DNA of 64,000 nt from Candidatus Borrarchaeum yapensis (GCA_016840515.1 JAEOSF010000003.1:1-64000); one strand, 5' to 3'. Shown: positions 28,349-37,413, numbered from the stretch's first letter. Numbers and translations: made by a program. The notes: generated by a model from the sequence alone, not told the origin.

Positions 28349-28517
28349 CCAAAAATAATTTGTATACAGAATTGGTTGATTATTGATTTTTGAAGTTTTC
28401 CAAGTCTGTTTAAGAAAATTGTCTTACTTCATCTGGCGCTGTTGAAATAACATTTGTAGCAATGGAAAGAAAATCGGTATTTCTACAAAAAGGAATTTAT
28501 ATCAATTTTTAAATTGT

Positions 28518-29513
28518 TTAGAATGCAAATTCTGAGTCAAATTCTTCCAAAAGTGCTTCGGCTGATAATTTCCATCTTGCGTTATCATATGAGCCTCTTC
28601 CATCAACCTTACCAGCCTTTTTCAGTGCCAAGAGATGCATATAAACTGTAGAATGGTCGATCAGTCGGCTCATTTGAGGTCCCCATGAGATGCCCATTCT
28701 CTCTTCAGCTTCTCTAGCTAGTTTGCCTGTTGACATTTCTTTTCCATATTCATTTAATACATCTATAATTGTTTGATTCCATTGCTTGTGTCCATCAATT
28801 GCCATTCTCAACATTTCCATCCCATCGGTTTTCATATACGCCTCATCGTGAATTGGGCATAACAATTTCCAATTCATGTTAAGTAACCCTTTTAGTGCTT
28901 TGAATCTCCTTGAAGCATCGCCAGTAAAATCGAGATAATACTTGTAACTATCTCCAGGGTACATTAATGCTTCATCACCAATAAAAATCGCTTTACTTCT
29001 TGGCTCATAGTAGAAGACATGTCCTGCGCAATGACCTCCAGTCCAAATTATTTGTAAATCTGTATTTCCGAAAGAAATTGTATCGCCATCCTCAACGGTT
29101 TGATCAACAGTACAAGCTTGTAGTCGATCAGTTGGTGAGCCATAGAAGGAAAGTATAAATTTATCGCTCTTTCCAAGCCGATAGTTTTCTTCCCCTAATT
29201 TTTTTGGATTGACAAGAACTTTTTCCGCGTTTTGATGAGCAACTATCTTTGCTTTTGTTTTCTTTTTCAGCCAAGCATGAGCGCCAAAATGATCGTAATG
29301 CTCGTGAGTCGTAAGGATATAAGCTACATCCTCTGGTTTCCGTCCATAATCTCCAATACAATTTAAAATATCATTTTTTGGTGTTTTCGGTGTGCCCGAA
29401 TCTATTATGGCGATTTCACTGTCAAATATGATGTAGCAGGCGTTAATTTCGTCTTCTATCGACTCCTCGCCTACTACCCGAACAATATCTGGCGTTACTT
29501 CAAAGTAACTCAT
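28518..29513 (-). CDS. Metallo-beta-lactamase-fold protein with C-terminal winged helix-like region
   Basis: 331 residues. The MBL site HEHYDH (70-75), GGHCAGH (about 160) and IGDEA are present. The C-terminal part from about residue 240 (NEYGKEMSTGKLAREAEERM, then STVYMHLLALKKAGKV) resembles a winged helix, as seen in LACTB2-like/glyoxalase II-like proteins. ATG start behind GGAGG. It is distinct from the adjacent MBL gene (170-base gap). Confidence 0.85.
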   Translation of the reverse strand: MSYFEVTPDIVRVVGEESIEDEINACYIIFDSEIAIIDSGTPKTPKNDILNCIGDYGRKPEDVAYILTTHEHYDHFGAHAWLKKKTKAKIVAHQNAEKVLVNPKKLGEENYRLGKSDKFILSFYGSPTDRLQACTVDQTVEDGDTISFGNTDLQIIWTGGHCAGHVFYYEPRSKAIFIGDEALMYPGDSYKYYLDFTGDASRRFKALKGLLNMNWKLLCPIHDEAYMKTDGMEMLRMAIDGHKQWNQTIIDVLNEYGKEMSTGKLAREAEERMGISWGPQMSRLIDHSTVYMHLLALKKAGKVDGRGSYDNARWKLSAEALLEEFDSEFAF

Positions 29514-29723
29514 ACTTGAACCTCCAGTAATCTTAACTTTTTCAGGTTTAACTTCGTTAAATAAACTACATTAATCTTTTGTTTTATCATTACTGCTTGA
29601 AAAAACTCTTCTCTTAGACAGGTTGGACTTTATTTCTTTCTTTAACCTCACAAGATATTTTTTTGTTAATGAGTAAATTTGTTAAGAGCAAAAAATAGCA
29701 TGAAAACTTGATTTCCGCTTCTA

Positions 29724-29738
29724 AAAACTTTAAATAGA
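29724..29738 (+). promoter_or_regulatory. Archaeal TATA/BRE box upstream of tfb
   Basis: AAAAACTTTAAATAG matches an A-rich BRE followed by a TATA box. A transcript starting about 25 bases downstream would give tfb a leader of about 40 bases. Confidence 0.5.
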
Positions 29739-29801
29739 TGATCAGTGAAATGAAAGATGCACTCAAATAATTAGACTTTTCTAAATAGCCATAATTTTAA
29801 G

Positions 29802-30752
29802 ATGAGTGGGGGATTTTTGATCGGAAACGAAAAAGACAAGAAGAAAGAACGTGGTTTTCCTCTTAAATGTCCTGAGTGCGGATCAACTCACATTTTGACT
29901 GATGAGGAGAGGGGCGAACTTAAATGTGGTAATTGTGGACTCGTTATTACAGATTCGCTTATCGATAGTAGACCCGAATGGCGTGCTTTCTCTCCTGAAG
30001 ATATTGAAAAGAAAAGTCGAATTGGTCCACCTAGTTCATTAACCACACCAGATCGTTATTTATCAACAACAATAGGGAGAGATCGAACATTTTTTTCTCC
30101 AGAGGGAAGAGCTCGAATAGATCGCCTAAGAAGACTTCAAGCTAGATCTTCTCTGGGGGTTCCTGGAGGCAGAAACTTAGCGCGAGCGATGCCTGAAATG
30201 AAACGGATTAGTTCACAATTAGGCATGCCTTCAAGTATACTGGAAAGTGCAGCCTTCGTATACAGAAAAGCACTCAGCGAAGGTGTCACGAAAGGAAGAT
30301 CAATAAATGCAGTTGTCGCTGCCGCATTGTATGCAGCGTCTCGCCTTCATAAATCACCTAGAACGTTGGAAGAAATAGCTGAAATGAGTAAACGTATATC
30401 AAAAAAAGAGGTAGCACGTGTTTATAGAATCATTCTCAATAAACTTCCACAACTACGTGTTCCTCTTATAGAACCAGAGGAATATGTGTCAAGACTTGCA
30501 GTTGATTTAAACTTAAGCGGAGATGTTCAGGTAAGAGCGCTTGAAATTCTTGAACAAGCTAAAGAATTACACATAACGAGGGGGAAACTACCGATAGGTA
30601 TTGCTGCAGCTTCGATCTATATAGCAGCCATTGAATTAGACGAACGGAGAACTCAAAATGAGGTTTGTGAAGCCGCTCAAATCACAGAAGTAACACTTCG
30701 CACACGATATAAAGAACTAGTAAAAAAACTAAGACTTACCAAAACAAATTGA
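29802..30752 (+). CDS. tfb: Transcription initiation factor TFIIB homologue
   Basis: 316 residues: an N-terminal zinc ribbon (C23, C26, C42, C45 in CPECGS and CGNCGLV), a B-reader/linker with RPEWRAFSPED, and two cyclin-like repeats (about 115-205 and 210-305), the first with GRSINAVVAAALYAASR and the second with GIAAASIYIAA. It bridges TBP at the TATA/BRE and RNA polymerase. ATG 29802 or TTG 29817 (after GTGGGGGA) could be the start. The next gene overlaps nothing and has its own promoter. Confidence 0.95.
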   Translation: MSGGFLIGNEKDKKKERGFPLKCPECGSTHILTDEERGELKCGNCGLVITDSLIDSRPEWRAFSPEDIEKKSRIGPPSSLTTPDRYLSTTIGRDRTFFSPEGRARIDRLRRLQARSSLGVPGGRNLARAMPEMKRISSQLGMPSSILESAAFVYRKALSEGVTKGRSINAVVAAALYAASRLHKSPRTLEEIAEMSKRISKKEVARVYRIILNKLPQLRVPLIEPEEYVSRLAVDLNLSGDVQVRALEILEQAKELHITRGKLPIGIAAASIYIAAIELDERRTQNEVCEAAQITEVTLRTRYKELVKKLRLTKTN

Positions 30753-30814
30753 TCAATTTACAGACTTTGCAGTACAGTCAAAGACAATTCAAATTGCGTC
30801 TAAATTTGACACTT

Positions 30815-30828
30815 AAGTTTTTATATCA
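30815..30828 (+). promoter_or_regulatory. TATA-like box upstream of orphan ABC ATPase
   Basis: AAGTTTTTATATCA has a TATA element 71 to 84 bases before the ATPase start at 30899 and just after tfb ends, so the ATPase is probably transcribed on its own. Confidence 0.4.
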
Positions 30829-30898
30829 AACAGTTTGTATAACACAGCAAGTTAGTTTTTTAAATCTAAAAAGCGACATTGGTATGGACGGGCTATTA

Positions 30899-31594
30899 AT
30901 GGAAAACGGGATAGTTGTTGAAACTATTAATCTCAAGAAAGACTACGTCTTGGGTAGAACAGTAGTTCAAGCCTTAAAAGGTATTGATTTCAAACTCTAT
31001 AAAGGTGAAATGGCAGTAATTATGGGACCTTCAGGATGCGGAAAGTCGACATTTCTCAATATGATTGGTGCATTGGATACACCTACTGAAGGTGAAGTTT
31101 ACATTGACGGAGTAAACGTCACAGAATTAAGCGATAAAAAGGTTACAGATCTTCGCAGATACAAACTTGGCTTCATTTTCCAATTTTATAATCTTATTCC
31201 GGTGTTAACAGCGTTTGAAAATGTTGAACTTCCAATGCTAATTGCTAAAAAATCGAAGCAAGAACGACAAGAACGTGCAAAAGAACTTCTAGAGACAGTT
31301 GGACTAGGAGATAGATTACATCACAGGCCTGATGAACTTAGTGGTGGCGAGCAACAACGTGTTTCTATTGCTCGTGCGCTTGCTAATGATCCTTCTTTGA
31401 TCTTGGCTGACGAACCAACTGGCGATATAGACACAAAAACTGGCGCTGAAATTGTTGAATTGATGGGACGAATAAATAAAGAACAAGGCACAACATTTCT
31501 CATTGTAACTCATGATCAGTCAGTAGGTAAAAAAAGCAATCGACTTATTCGTTTTAGGGACGGAATAATTGAAAGCGAAGGAACCATTACCTAA
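30899..31594 (+). CDS. Orphan LolD/MacB-type ABC ATPase
   Basis: 231 residues from ATG 30899, where the N-terminus MENGIVVETINLKKDY lines up with the two paralogous ATPases at 1640 and 18268. ATG 30884 is an alternative. Walker A GPSGCGKST, LSGGEQQR (the other copies have LSGGQRQ) and LADEPTGDID are present. No FtsX permease lies beside it; the neighbours are tfb and a UbiA enzyme. It may serve a permease elsewhere or one of the two FtsX permeases in this window. Confidence 0.88.
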   Translation: MENGIVVETINLKKDYVLGRTVVQALKGIDFKLYKGEMAVIMGPSGCGKSTFLNMIGALDTPTEGEVYIDGVNVTELSDKKVTDLRRYKLGFIFQFYNLIPVLTAFENVELPMLIAKKSKQERQERAKELLETVGLGDRLHHRPDELSGGEQQRVSIARALANDPSLILADEPTGDIDTKTGAEIVELMGRINKEQGTTFLIVTHDQSVGKKSNRLIRFRDGIIESEGTIT

Positions 31595-31708
31595 ACGTTG
31601 AACCTGGAGGTTAAAATACAAATATTAGATCCTGCTGTTACTAGCTTCTTTTCAAAAAATTTACCAACTTGTTGGAAATAGGCCGGGTTGAAATAAGGAG
31701 GCTAAATA

Positions 31709-32602
31709 ATGGAAATTAAATCTTTTGTTAATATTATTCGCCCAGCAAATTGTCTAATGGGCGGTCTCACTTCAATCATTGGTGTTATGATTACAAGACA
31801 ATTTTATATCCCGTTATACTCACAGTTAACGTTTTTTGTGATTTTAATTCTCTCTTATTTTACATATTTGTTTATTGCCGCTGCAGGAAATGTGATCAAT
31901 GATGTTTTTGATGTAGAGATAGACAAAATAAATAGACCCGATCGACCGATTCCCAGCGGTATTATTAGCCTCAGACAAGCGAAAATCTATTCCATAGTTT
32001 TATGGGTTAGTGGCATAAGTCTCTCTTTCTTAACAGTCCCGATTAGTCCTGCTGGCTTTTGGTGTCCAATTATCGCAGTTTTCTTTTCCATTATTGGCTT
32101 CGTCTATGCTGCGAAAGGGAAAATTATGGGAGTCTTTGGCAATTTTATGGTCGCAATTTCCTTTTCATTTGGCTATATTTATGGAGGAGTCATTACAGGT
32201 GCTCTTAATCAAATAACAAGTTCTTTAGTCATCATAGTTTTCTTTTTGTCTTCCTTTTTTATGTTACAAAGTAGAGAGATCATAAAAGGTATGGAAGATG
32301 TTGAAGGTGATAGAATCCGTCAAGTAGAAACTATAACCATGGTTTATGGTTATAAGATCGCTGCTTTATCAGCGGCAATTTGTGGGGTATTCGCTATTAT
32401 ATTTTTCTCACTAATTTGGGTTTTATCTTTTGTAAATATCTGGTTTATTCCTTTCCTAATCTTAGGTGACATTGCGGTATCACTTTCAATAATAATACTT
32501 CTTTTAGATTTCACATCCAAAGAAAAACAACATAAATCAAGTCTTTTTGCCAAAATTGGAGCACTTTTTGGACTTGTAGGATTCTTGATAGGGTCTATAT
32601 GA
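31709..32602 (+). CDS. UbiA-family prenyltransferase (digeranylgeranylglyceryl phosphate synthase-like)
   Basis: 297 residues, about 8-9 membrane helices. The first aspartate motif NDVFDVEID (64-72) followed by INRPDRPIPSG and the second DVEGDRIR (near 200) are complete. The RPANCLMGG N-terminus and the sequence as a whole match archaeal geranylgeranylglycerol-phosphate geranylgeranyltransferases, which add the second isoprenoid chain of ether lipids; other UbiA roles are possible. ATG behind a perfect AAGGAGG. A TnpB element lies directly downstream. Confidence 0.85.
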   Translation: MEIKSFVNIIRPANCLMGGLTSIIGVMITRQFYIPLYSQLTFFVILILSYFTYLFIAAAGNVINDVFDVEIDKINRPDRPIPSGIISLRQAKIYSIVLWVSGISLSFLTVPISPAGFWCPIIAVFFSIIGFVYAAKGKIMGVFGNFMVAISFSFGYIYGGVITGALNQITSSLVIIVFFLSSFFMLQSREIIKGMEDVEGDRIRQVETITMVYGYKIAALSAAICGVFAIIFFSLIWVLSFVNIWFIPFLILGDIAVSLSIIILLLDFTSKEKQHKSSLFAKIGALFGLVGFLIGSI

Positions 32603-32627
32603 ATAATGCATTAAGTTTTCACAAGTA

Positions 32628-34029
32628 ATGAAAAGCTACTACACTAGGTTATGCAATTTGAGCCGTCTGGTTCAAATGACTTCGTGCGAGCTCATCATTA
32701 AATACATTCCATCGCACTGGGTGTAACCCCATGACACACCCTCCTACCCCGTCAGCCTTCATTCCCGAAAAGGCGTTCGGTTCGCTTTTTCGTACTATAT
32801 TACCGGCTCCATTGACATCGGCATTGATGAGCAGCCCCTGTGCACTTCTGAATAATCCTCTTCGTACTCTCTTTCCTAGATACTGTTCGTGATGTTCTAT
32901 CGCTTCGTTATCCAGAAAACTACACTTGCTAGTATGACTTTCTTCCACCAATTCTACCGCTATTCCCTGTTCTTCCGCCTTATATCTTAGTTGATTGATG
33001 AGTTTCATGTAGGGGATCAATACAAAGGTTTGGTTATTCCGCTTGCCTAATTCCACCTGTTGTTTCCACTCGGGATTATAGCCAATTACTAATTTGCCGA
33101 TGCCATGCTGCGCACACCAGGTTATGAGACTTCTACTGAGTTTGTGGAGGTAATCCTTCGATTTTCTTTCGTACTTGAAGCGCAGGTGCTTCATTTTAGT
33201 ACCGTCTGGTATCCCCTGCCTGTCATACATGCTCTGTAGCCGCGTCTTTTCCTTCTGGTAGAACTGGTTGATGCTCTTTATCCCTTTCCCATCATCCTTA
33301 ACAACAATCGGTCTTTTGCCGATGTTATTCACCAGAGTAATGATGTTCGACACCCCTAAATCGATGCCGGCTATCCGCCCTTTATCAGGTGCCTTCGGGG
33401 CAATCACTTTCTGGTAGACGATTTCACAGACATACCCTACGCCTTTGGGAAGTACTCTCACTTCTCGCAGCGCGGTGGTATCCGCCAGTCGTGTGGTAAT
33501 GTCACAATCAAAGCTGAGTTTCTTCGGAAATAGTAGCACGTTGTTTTTGATGCGGCACTGCTGGTTGGTAAACACCAACAGATGTTCACCATTCTTCTTT
33601 TTGTATTTGGGTGGTCGTGGTTTCTTCTTGAATTTCTCCGGGTGGCGTTTCCACTCTTTAATGGCTCGGAAAAAACCTTTCCAGGCCTTATCAAGTAATC
33701 GAAGGATTTGTTGCGCTGTTTGCGCTGGTAACTGTCGGTAATTGCTACTGAGTTTTAACAGCTGGTAGAGTTGGGTATACCGTATCCACCTTCCCTGAGC
33801 TTTCAATGACTGCTTAATGGCGTAGTTAGCTTCATTGTACAGGTTTTTTGAGAGATGACACAAGTGACTAAGGCTAGCATTTTGTTTCAACCAGATGTGC
33901 TCAGTTCTTGTAACTCTAGTCATCAAGTAAATAAGGGTGACAAACGCTATTTAAGTGTAAGAGAGACCCTTAGGAAAGTGATGTATGTGAACATGAGTTC
34001 CCGCAAATCATTCCATCACTAAAGGAATG
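32628..34029 (-). mobile_element. IS200/IS605-group element carrying only tnpB (element A)
   Basis: Limits are approximate. The upstream end holds a hairpin CATTCC/GGAATG (34009-34029) followed by ATGATTTGCGG on the minus strand (34011-34001), the same order as in the element at 57.6-58.95 kb. The downstream end after the tnpB stop contains a short inverted repeat (TTGAACC/GGCTCAA overlapping the last codons) and a TTTTCAT end-like sequence at 32634-32628. No tnpA is present, so movement would need a transposase supplied elsewhere. Confidence 0.6.
32649..33926 (-). CDS. tnpB: TnpB-type RNA-guided nuclease, alternative-glutamate form
   Basis: 425 residues. RuvC-I is GIDLGVSNI (D189). RuvC-III is NADVNGAGNI (D370). 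At the usual RuvC-II place the sequence is LVIGYNPEWKQ, without the standard (I/F)E(D/K)L glutamate, while E325, E328 and E329 in VELVEES just before TSKCSF could act instead, as reported for TnpB/Fanzor lineages with a shifted glutamate. The zinc ribbon is reduced to one Cys (C335). TnpB nucleases use an RNA from the element's downstream end, so an RNA gene should overlap 32628-32700. The upstream part from MMTRVTRTEH is a helical wedge-like domain. Confidence 0.88.
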   Translation of the reverse strand: MMTRVTRTEHIWLKQNASLSHLCHLSKNLYNEANYAIKQSLKAQGRWIRYTQLYQLLKLSSNYRQLPAQTAQQILRLLDKAWKGFFRAIKEWKRHPEKFKKKPRPPKYKKKNGEHLLVFTNQQCRIKNNVLLFPKKLSFDCDITTRLADTTALREVRVLPKGVGYVCEIVYQKVIAPKAPDKGRIAGIDLGVSNIITLVNNIGKRPIVVKDDGKGIKSINQFYQKEKTRLQSMYDRQGIPDGTKMKHLRFKYERKSKDYLHKLSRSLITWCAQHGIGKLVIGYNPEWKQQVELGKRNNQTFVLIPYMKLINQLRYKAEEQGIAVELVEESHTSKCSFLDNEAIEHHEQYLGKRVRRGLFRSAQGLLINADVNGAGNIVRKSEPNAFSGMKADGVGGCVMGLHPVRWNVFNDELARSHLNQTAQIA

Positions 34030-34489
34030 GACTTTCTTCCTTAGCAAAGGTAACTGACTGGTACACATCGTTATCACTGTAGTTATATGATTTTCCATCG
34101 TTTTACGCCGAATGAGTCCTTCTGCGATCCAGCAGTAGAGTGTCGAGCAGGAGTTTCTCAGTAGTGTAACCCCCTCTCCAATGTTCATCATTTGATACTA
34201 TAATTTGATGATAGCAAAACCTTTTGGTTTAAATATATGAACTATAGTTATTCAGAAAAAAAATTATAGTGTCTTATTTATGGACTAATGGCAGTCTTTA
34301 AGACAATTTATGGACATCCGCGAAGTATAAACAGAATATATATTGGTACGTTGATAATAAAGAAATCCAAAAATGTATGTTTAAAATCAAGAACATTTAT
34401 TAGGAAAATAGTAAAAAAGTTGAAACACTTGAAACACTTGAGAACTCAAATAACTAAAGGTATACTAATAGTCTCTTAGAGGGGAAATA
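34030..34489. other. Intergenic region behind TnpB element A
   Basis: Contains CTAGTTC-poor, AT-rich DNA. A possible 73-codon minus-strand reading (33970-34191) and a 63-codon plus-strand reading (34288-34479) lack ribosome sites and protein-like composition. The last 15 bases hold GAGGGG, the ribosome site of the gene at 34490. Nothing else was seen. Confidence 0.4.
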
Positions 34490-34969
34490 TTGTTCAATTG
34501 GAAAAATCAACTGTTGCAGGTAACTGAAGTAGGCGAACAGAGTAACTTGGGTGATCTCCTTCTAATATTAGATGATAGCGCTATAATTGAAAAGGATATT
34601 CTTCCTACTGTTAAAGAATTTTTTCAGGACGAATTGCAGCTGGGACGATTGGCAGACTGTTACTGTGTTATTTCCTTAAGAGAAATATCAAAGAATACAA
34701 CCTTTCGAATTAGAAGTGCTTTAGAAATTCTTAGTGGCTTAGGAGATCTCACTGAATTAATTGAAATGGCAATAGTAAATGTAGGCATTGTAGCAGAAAT
34801 TGGATCAATAATTGGATCAATAACCTTATGGAATGATGGGTCTTATCAAATCGATTATGTACATGTTATTGACAATGATGACGTACAATTTAATGAAAAT
34901 GCCAAAAAAATTGTAGAAAAAGCAGTTGCTAAGGTATTAGGAGATTTAACAGAAGAAGTTGCATCGTAA
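34490..34969 (+). CDS. Hypothetical acidic protein
   Basis: 159 residues, TTG start behind AGAGGGG. Soluble, acidic. The middle (SLREISKNTTFRIRSALEILSGLGDLTELIEMAIVN) is helical and the region ITLWNDGSYQIDYVHVIDNDD is beta-rich. No family recognised. It is transcribed towards the HTH gene at 35011-36627 (convergent). Confidence 0.65.
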   Translation: MFNWKNQLLQVTEVGEQSNLGDLLLILDDSAIIEKDILPTVKEFFQDELQLGRLADCYCVISLREISKNTTFRIRSALEILSGLGDLTELIEMAIVNVGIVAEIGSIIGSITLWNDGSYQIDYVHVIDNDDVQFNENAKKIVEKAVAKVLGDLTEEVAS

Positions 34970-35010
34970 AATCTAGATTTTGGAACTTTTCGATACAAAA
35001 GCCTAAATTT

Positions 35011-36627
35011 TCAATCTTTTGAAGAAACTGATTTCTCAACCTTTAGTTGAGCGAGCACATCTTTATCCCAACGCCATTCCTTTTTGTCTGCATTAAACAT
35101 CTCTATAGGTAACATGTTTGCAGTTGATCTAAACTGGTATCGATGAGCGGTCCAGATGGCATCACTTTCCCTCAGAACGTTTGTTATTGCGTCTGTAAAT
35201 TTGATGAAACTGCCAGAAGGTAGTCGAAGCCATGCTAAAAGGCACTTTTTTGAATCGTTTGTGAACGGTTTGAGTGTATAGCTGTGCATCACAGGTAATT
35301 CAGATAAAGCCGCCTGGAAAGGTTGTAAGTACTCCTCTTCGCCAGTGTAGAGTACAACAATCTGTTCATCAAGTCCAATTTGCATTAAATTAACAAACGG
35401 AATTTGAACATTTTCATCCTGCAATCGTTTGACCCTAAGCCTCACACCTGCTCTTGTCATTCCAACATGTTTTCCTAGTTGCGCCATTGACATTCGTAAG
35501 TTTGTTCCATAATAATCAAGAATTTCTAAATCTTTTGCATCAAAAGAAATAGGTTTTTCTTCTCCATCAACAAACTTAACTGAATCAGGACTTACCATAT
35601 GATATTTGTCTTCATATAGTATCCTTTCAAGCCAAAGCCCCCAGGCGTCCCAATCAACGCTCCATGTATTTTCTTCTATATCGAAATATTGGAATGAGAG
35701 ATGATCTTTTACCTCAAGCTGTTGATATATTGTAAAATTATCTAGTTGGTCTTTCAAAGAGTTATACAAATCTTGAAGAGGATATACCTTGCCTCTTTGG
35801 CGTGGGATATTAAAAGGATAGAGCTTTACTACATTTCCTGCACGTAGTTCTTGAATGCTAGTAAGATAGGGAAACTCGATGTGTATTCTACCTTCTATTA
35901 TTAACAATACAGTTTGTAATCCTAATTTGTTTAGATTTGGTCTTCCATAAACTCCAAAACGAAAAAGTTTTCTTAATCGATCGAGTATGTATGCGACAGA
36001 ATTCTCATGTAGATCTAATTCTTCAGCAATTTCTTTTTTCTTTGAAAAAGCACGTTTAGTCGATGAGTCAAGAAATAGTACAACTTTTAGATCATTTTTT
36101 GATAGTTTTGGCCGCCAAATCATAAATATATTGTCGAGATAACGTGTCGCTTCTCTTTCAGTTAAGGGTTCTCGAATAAACTTTCTCAAGCGTTGTACTT
36201 TTTTTAGCAATAAAGGAAGAAATTCCCCATAAGTAAATGAATCTGCTTCTAACAGATCATGTATGCTTCTATACATCGTTCCATCTTCAAATTGCATTAA
36301 GGGTTTATCAGTTCGTGTAGGGGTTAGTTTTCGTTTCCTATACCACTCTTCAGTTAATATCTCCTTTTCAGTCACATCTAATAAGTTATATGCCGTCAGG
36401 TAGGCAAGATCTTCCCCAAAAATTTCTGGAAAGACTTTTTTAGGCAGAAAACACTCCAAAAATAGTTTAATTAATCGTTCGCGTTTGTTTAATGAGATAT
36501 ATTGGTCAGTATTGATTGGTGCTCTGATAACTGGTGAGACCTTAAGAAATTTTGATATAGAATTTATTTCACTTTGAAGATAGTAATAATCTTCTTTTGG
36601 TAATGCCTCCTCCTCAAATGGCGCCAT
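35011..36627 (-). CDS. Large protein with two helix-turn-helix regions, putative regulator
   Basis: About 538 residues from ATG 36627 (MAPFEEEALP), preferred to an upstream start in AT-rich sequence. One HTH-like segment occurs near residue 190 (KKKEIAEELDLHENSVAYILDRLRKLF) and an AsnC/MarR-like one near 370 (MSMAQLGKHVGMTRAGVRLRVKRLQDENV). The rest has mixed alpha/beta composition, with no enzymatic motif. It is probably a DNA-binding regulator; I cannot assign a named family. It is divergent from the small-ORF cluster at 37.07-37.41 kb. Confidence 0.7.
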   Translation of the reverse strand: MAPFEEEALPKEDYYYLQSEINSISKFLKVSPVIRAPINTDQYISLNKRERLIKLFLECFLPKKVFPEIFGEDLAYLTAYNLLDVTEKEILTEEWYRKRKLTPTRTDKPLMQFEDGTMYRSIHDLLEADSFTYGEFLPLLLKKVQRLRKFIREPLTEREATRYLDNIFMIWRPKLSKNDLKVVLFLDSSTKRAFSKKKEIAEELDLHENSVAYILDRLRKLFRFGVYGRPNLNKLGLQTVLLIIEGRIHIEFPYLTSIQELRAGNVVKLYPFNIPRQRGKVYPLQDLYNSLKDQLDNFTIYQQLEVKDHLSFQYFDIEENTWSVDWDAWGLWLERILYEDKYHMVSPDSVKFVDGEEKPISFDAKDLEILDYYGTNLRMSMAQLGKHVGMTRAGVRLRVKRLQDENVQIPFVNLMQIGLDEQIVVLYTGEEEYLQPFQAALSELPVMHSYTLKPFTNDSKKCLLAWLRLPSGSFIKFTDAITNVLRESDAIWTAHRYQFRSTANMLPIEMFNADKKEWRWDKDVLAQLKVEKSVSSKD

Positions 36628-36930
36628 GAATAATATTAGTGAGATTATCACTATAAAAGTTTTTCAGATTAACTTGCAAAAATCAAAATTATCACTAAAT
36701 CAACATTTGATTTTGGAGAGTCTTATAATCCGATTTGAGAGATCTTCCTTTTTATCGGCGAAATCAAGAAATTCCGTAGTATTATTGGGGTATCATGAAT
36801 GCAATTTTCGTGACCTTTGTAAAACTCATGTATTTTATTTGTGGTTTATATGAGCCTTTTTTGATAGCTTGCTTATCATATTCAAAAAAAATTGTCAATA
36901 AAATCAGTTCTTGATTTGCTTTGCGGAATT
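36628..36930. other. Upstream region of the HTH gene
   Basis: AT-rich. It should contain the promoter of the minus-strand HTH gene. No protein-like reading, tRNA or repeat was seen. Confidence 0.4.
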
Positions 36931-36954
36931 ACCCGACAAAAATATTCGTCGGGT
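36931..36954. terminator. Inverted repeat ACCCGAC / GTCGGGT
   Basis: Seven-base GC-rich arms ACCCGAC (36931-36937) and GTCGGGT (36948-36954) enclose an A/T-rich 10-base loop, followed on the plus strand by TCTCATTTATGCTTTTTTTC. This is a terminator-like or operator-like hairpin upstream of the small-ORF cluster. Confidence 0.45.
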
Positions 36955-37069
36955 TCTCATTTATGCTTTTTTTCAAGGAGTTGGGCAATCTAAGCTATCA
37001 TTTTAAAAAGAAAGTTGATCAACTATCAGTTTAAAAGGAATACTTGTTCCTTTCAAAAGGGAGATTTAC

Positions 37070-37186
37070 ATGAACGATAAAAAACGCAAAGGAGGTTTAT
37101 ACGCATGGGACCTGGCGGAGCATTTCCATGGTAAGTTATTTTGGAACACTTTTTGCGAAAGAAGACAGGAGGTAAAAAATAAATGA
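37070..37186 (+). CDS. Small basic peptide gene, 38 aa, first of overlapping cluster
   Basis: ATG 37070 follows AAAAGGGAG by about 7 bases. The product starts MNDKKRKGGLYAWDLAEHFH and is basic with aromatic residues. Its TGA (37184-37186) overlaps the ATG of the next gene (ATGA), a typical sign of translational coupling. A 9-codon ORF with a perfect ribosome site lies inside it in another frame. Function unknown; a precursor peptide or regulatory leader is possible. Confidence 0.5.
   Translation: MNDKKRKGGLYAWDLAEHFHGKLFWNTFCERRQEVKNK
37105..37134 (+). CDS. Nine-residue mini-ORF with perfect Shine-Dalgarno
   Basis: AAAGGAGG (37088-37095) lies 9 bases before ATG 37105, which encodes MGPGGAFPW and stops at TAA 37134. 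This is the strongest ribosome site in the neighbourhood, yet it serves only nine codons nested in the 38-codon frame. It may be a leader peptide controlling the downstream gene; chance is possible, since the Lys-Gly-Gly codons of the outer frame (AAAGGAGGT) create the site. Confidence 0.3.
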   Translation: MGPGGAFPW

Positions 37187-37413
37187 ATGTCTTTGCGAGT
37201 TTAGATACATTGGAGTTTGTTAAGAGCGGTGAGGTTGAAATAGAGGATTTCGATCAAGATTGGATCAGACTAAACATAGAAAATGCAGATCCTGATCTTA
37301 TAGATCATTATTTGGACGCTGTACTCCAATTCATTAGAAAAAGCGTGAATGTACGAATTAGGATACTGAAAGCTAAGACGAATGTGATCTTCAATTTACC
37401 ATTTTGCTTCTAG
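37183..37413 (+). CDS. Small hypothetical protein, 76 aa
   Basis: ATG behind CAGGAGG (spacer about 11), overlapping the stop of the 38-codon gene. Acidic N-terminal half (SGEVEIEDFDQDWIRLNIEN), then a hydrophobic helix-like segment. Not recognised. With the two ORFs before it, it forms one compact transcription unit. Confidence 0.55.
   Translation: MNVFASLDTLEFVKSGEVEIEDFDQDWIRLNIENADPDLIDHYLDAVLQFIRKSVNVRIRILKAKTNVIFNLPFCF

Noticed and set aside
31606..31682. Possible 19-codon leader with GGAGG and ATA start before the UbiA gene
   Set aside because: Spacing from GGAGG is long and the peptide is too short to judge; I could not separate it from chance.
33970..34191. 73-codon minus-strand ORF next to TnpB element A
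   Set aside because: It covers the left-end hairpin of the element, lacks a ribosome site and has irregular composition.
34288..34479. 63-codon plus-strand ORF
   Set aside because: No ribosome site, lysine/isoleucine-rich translation of AT-rich DNA, no family.
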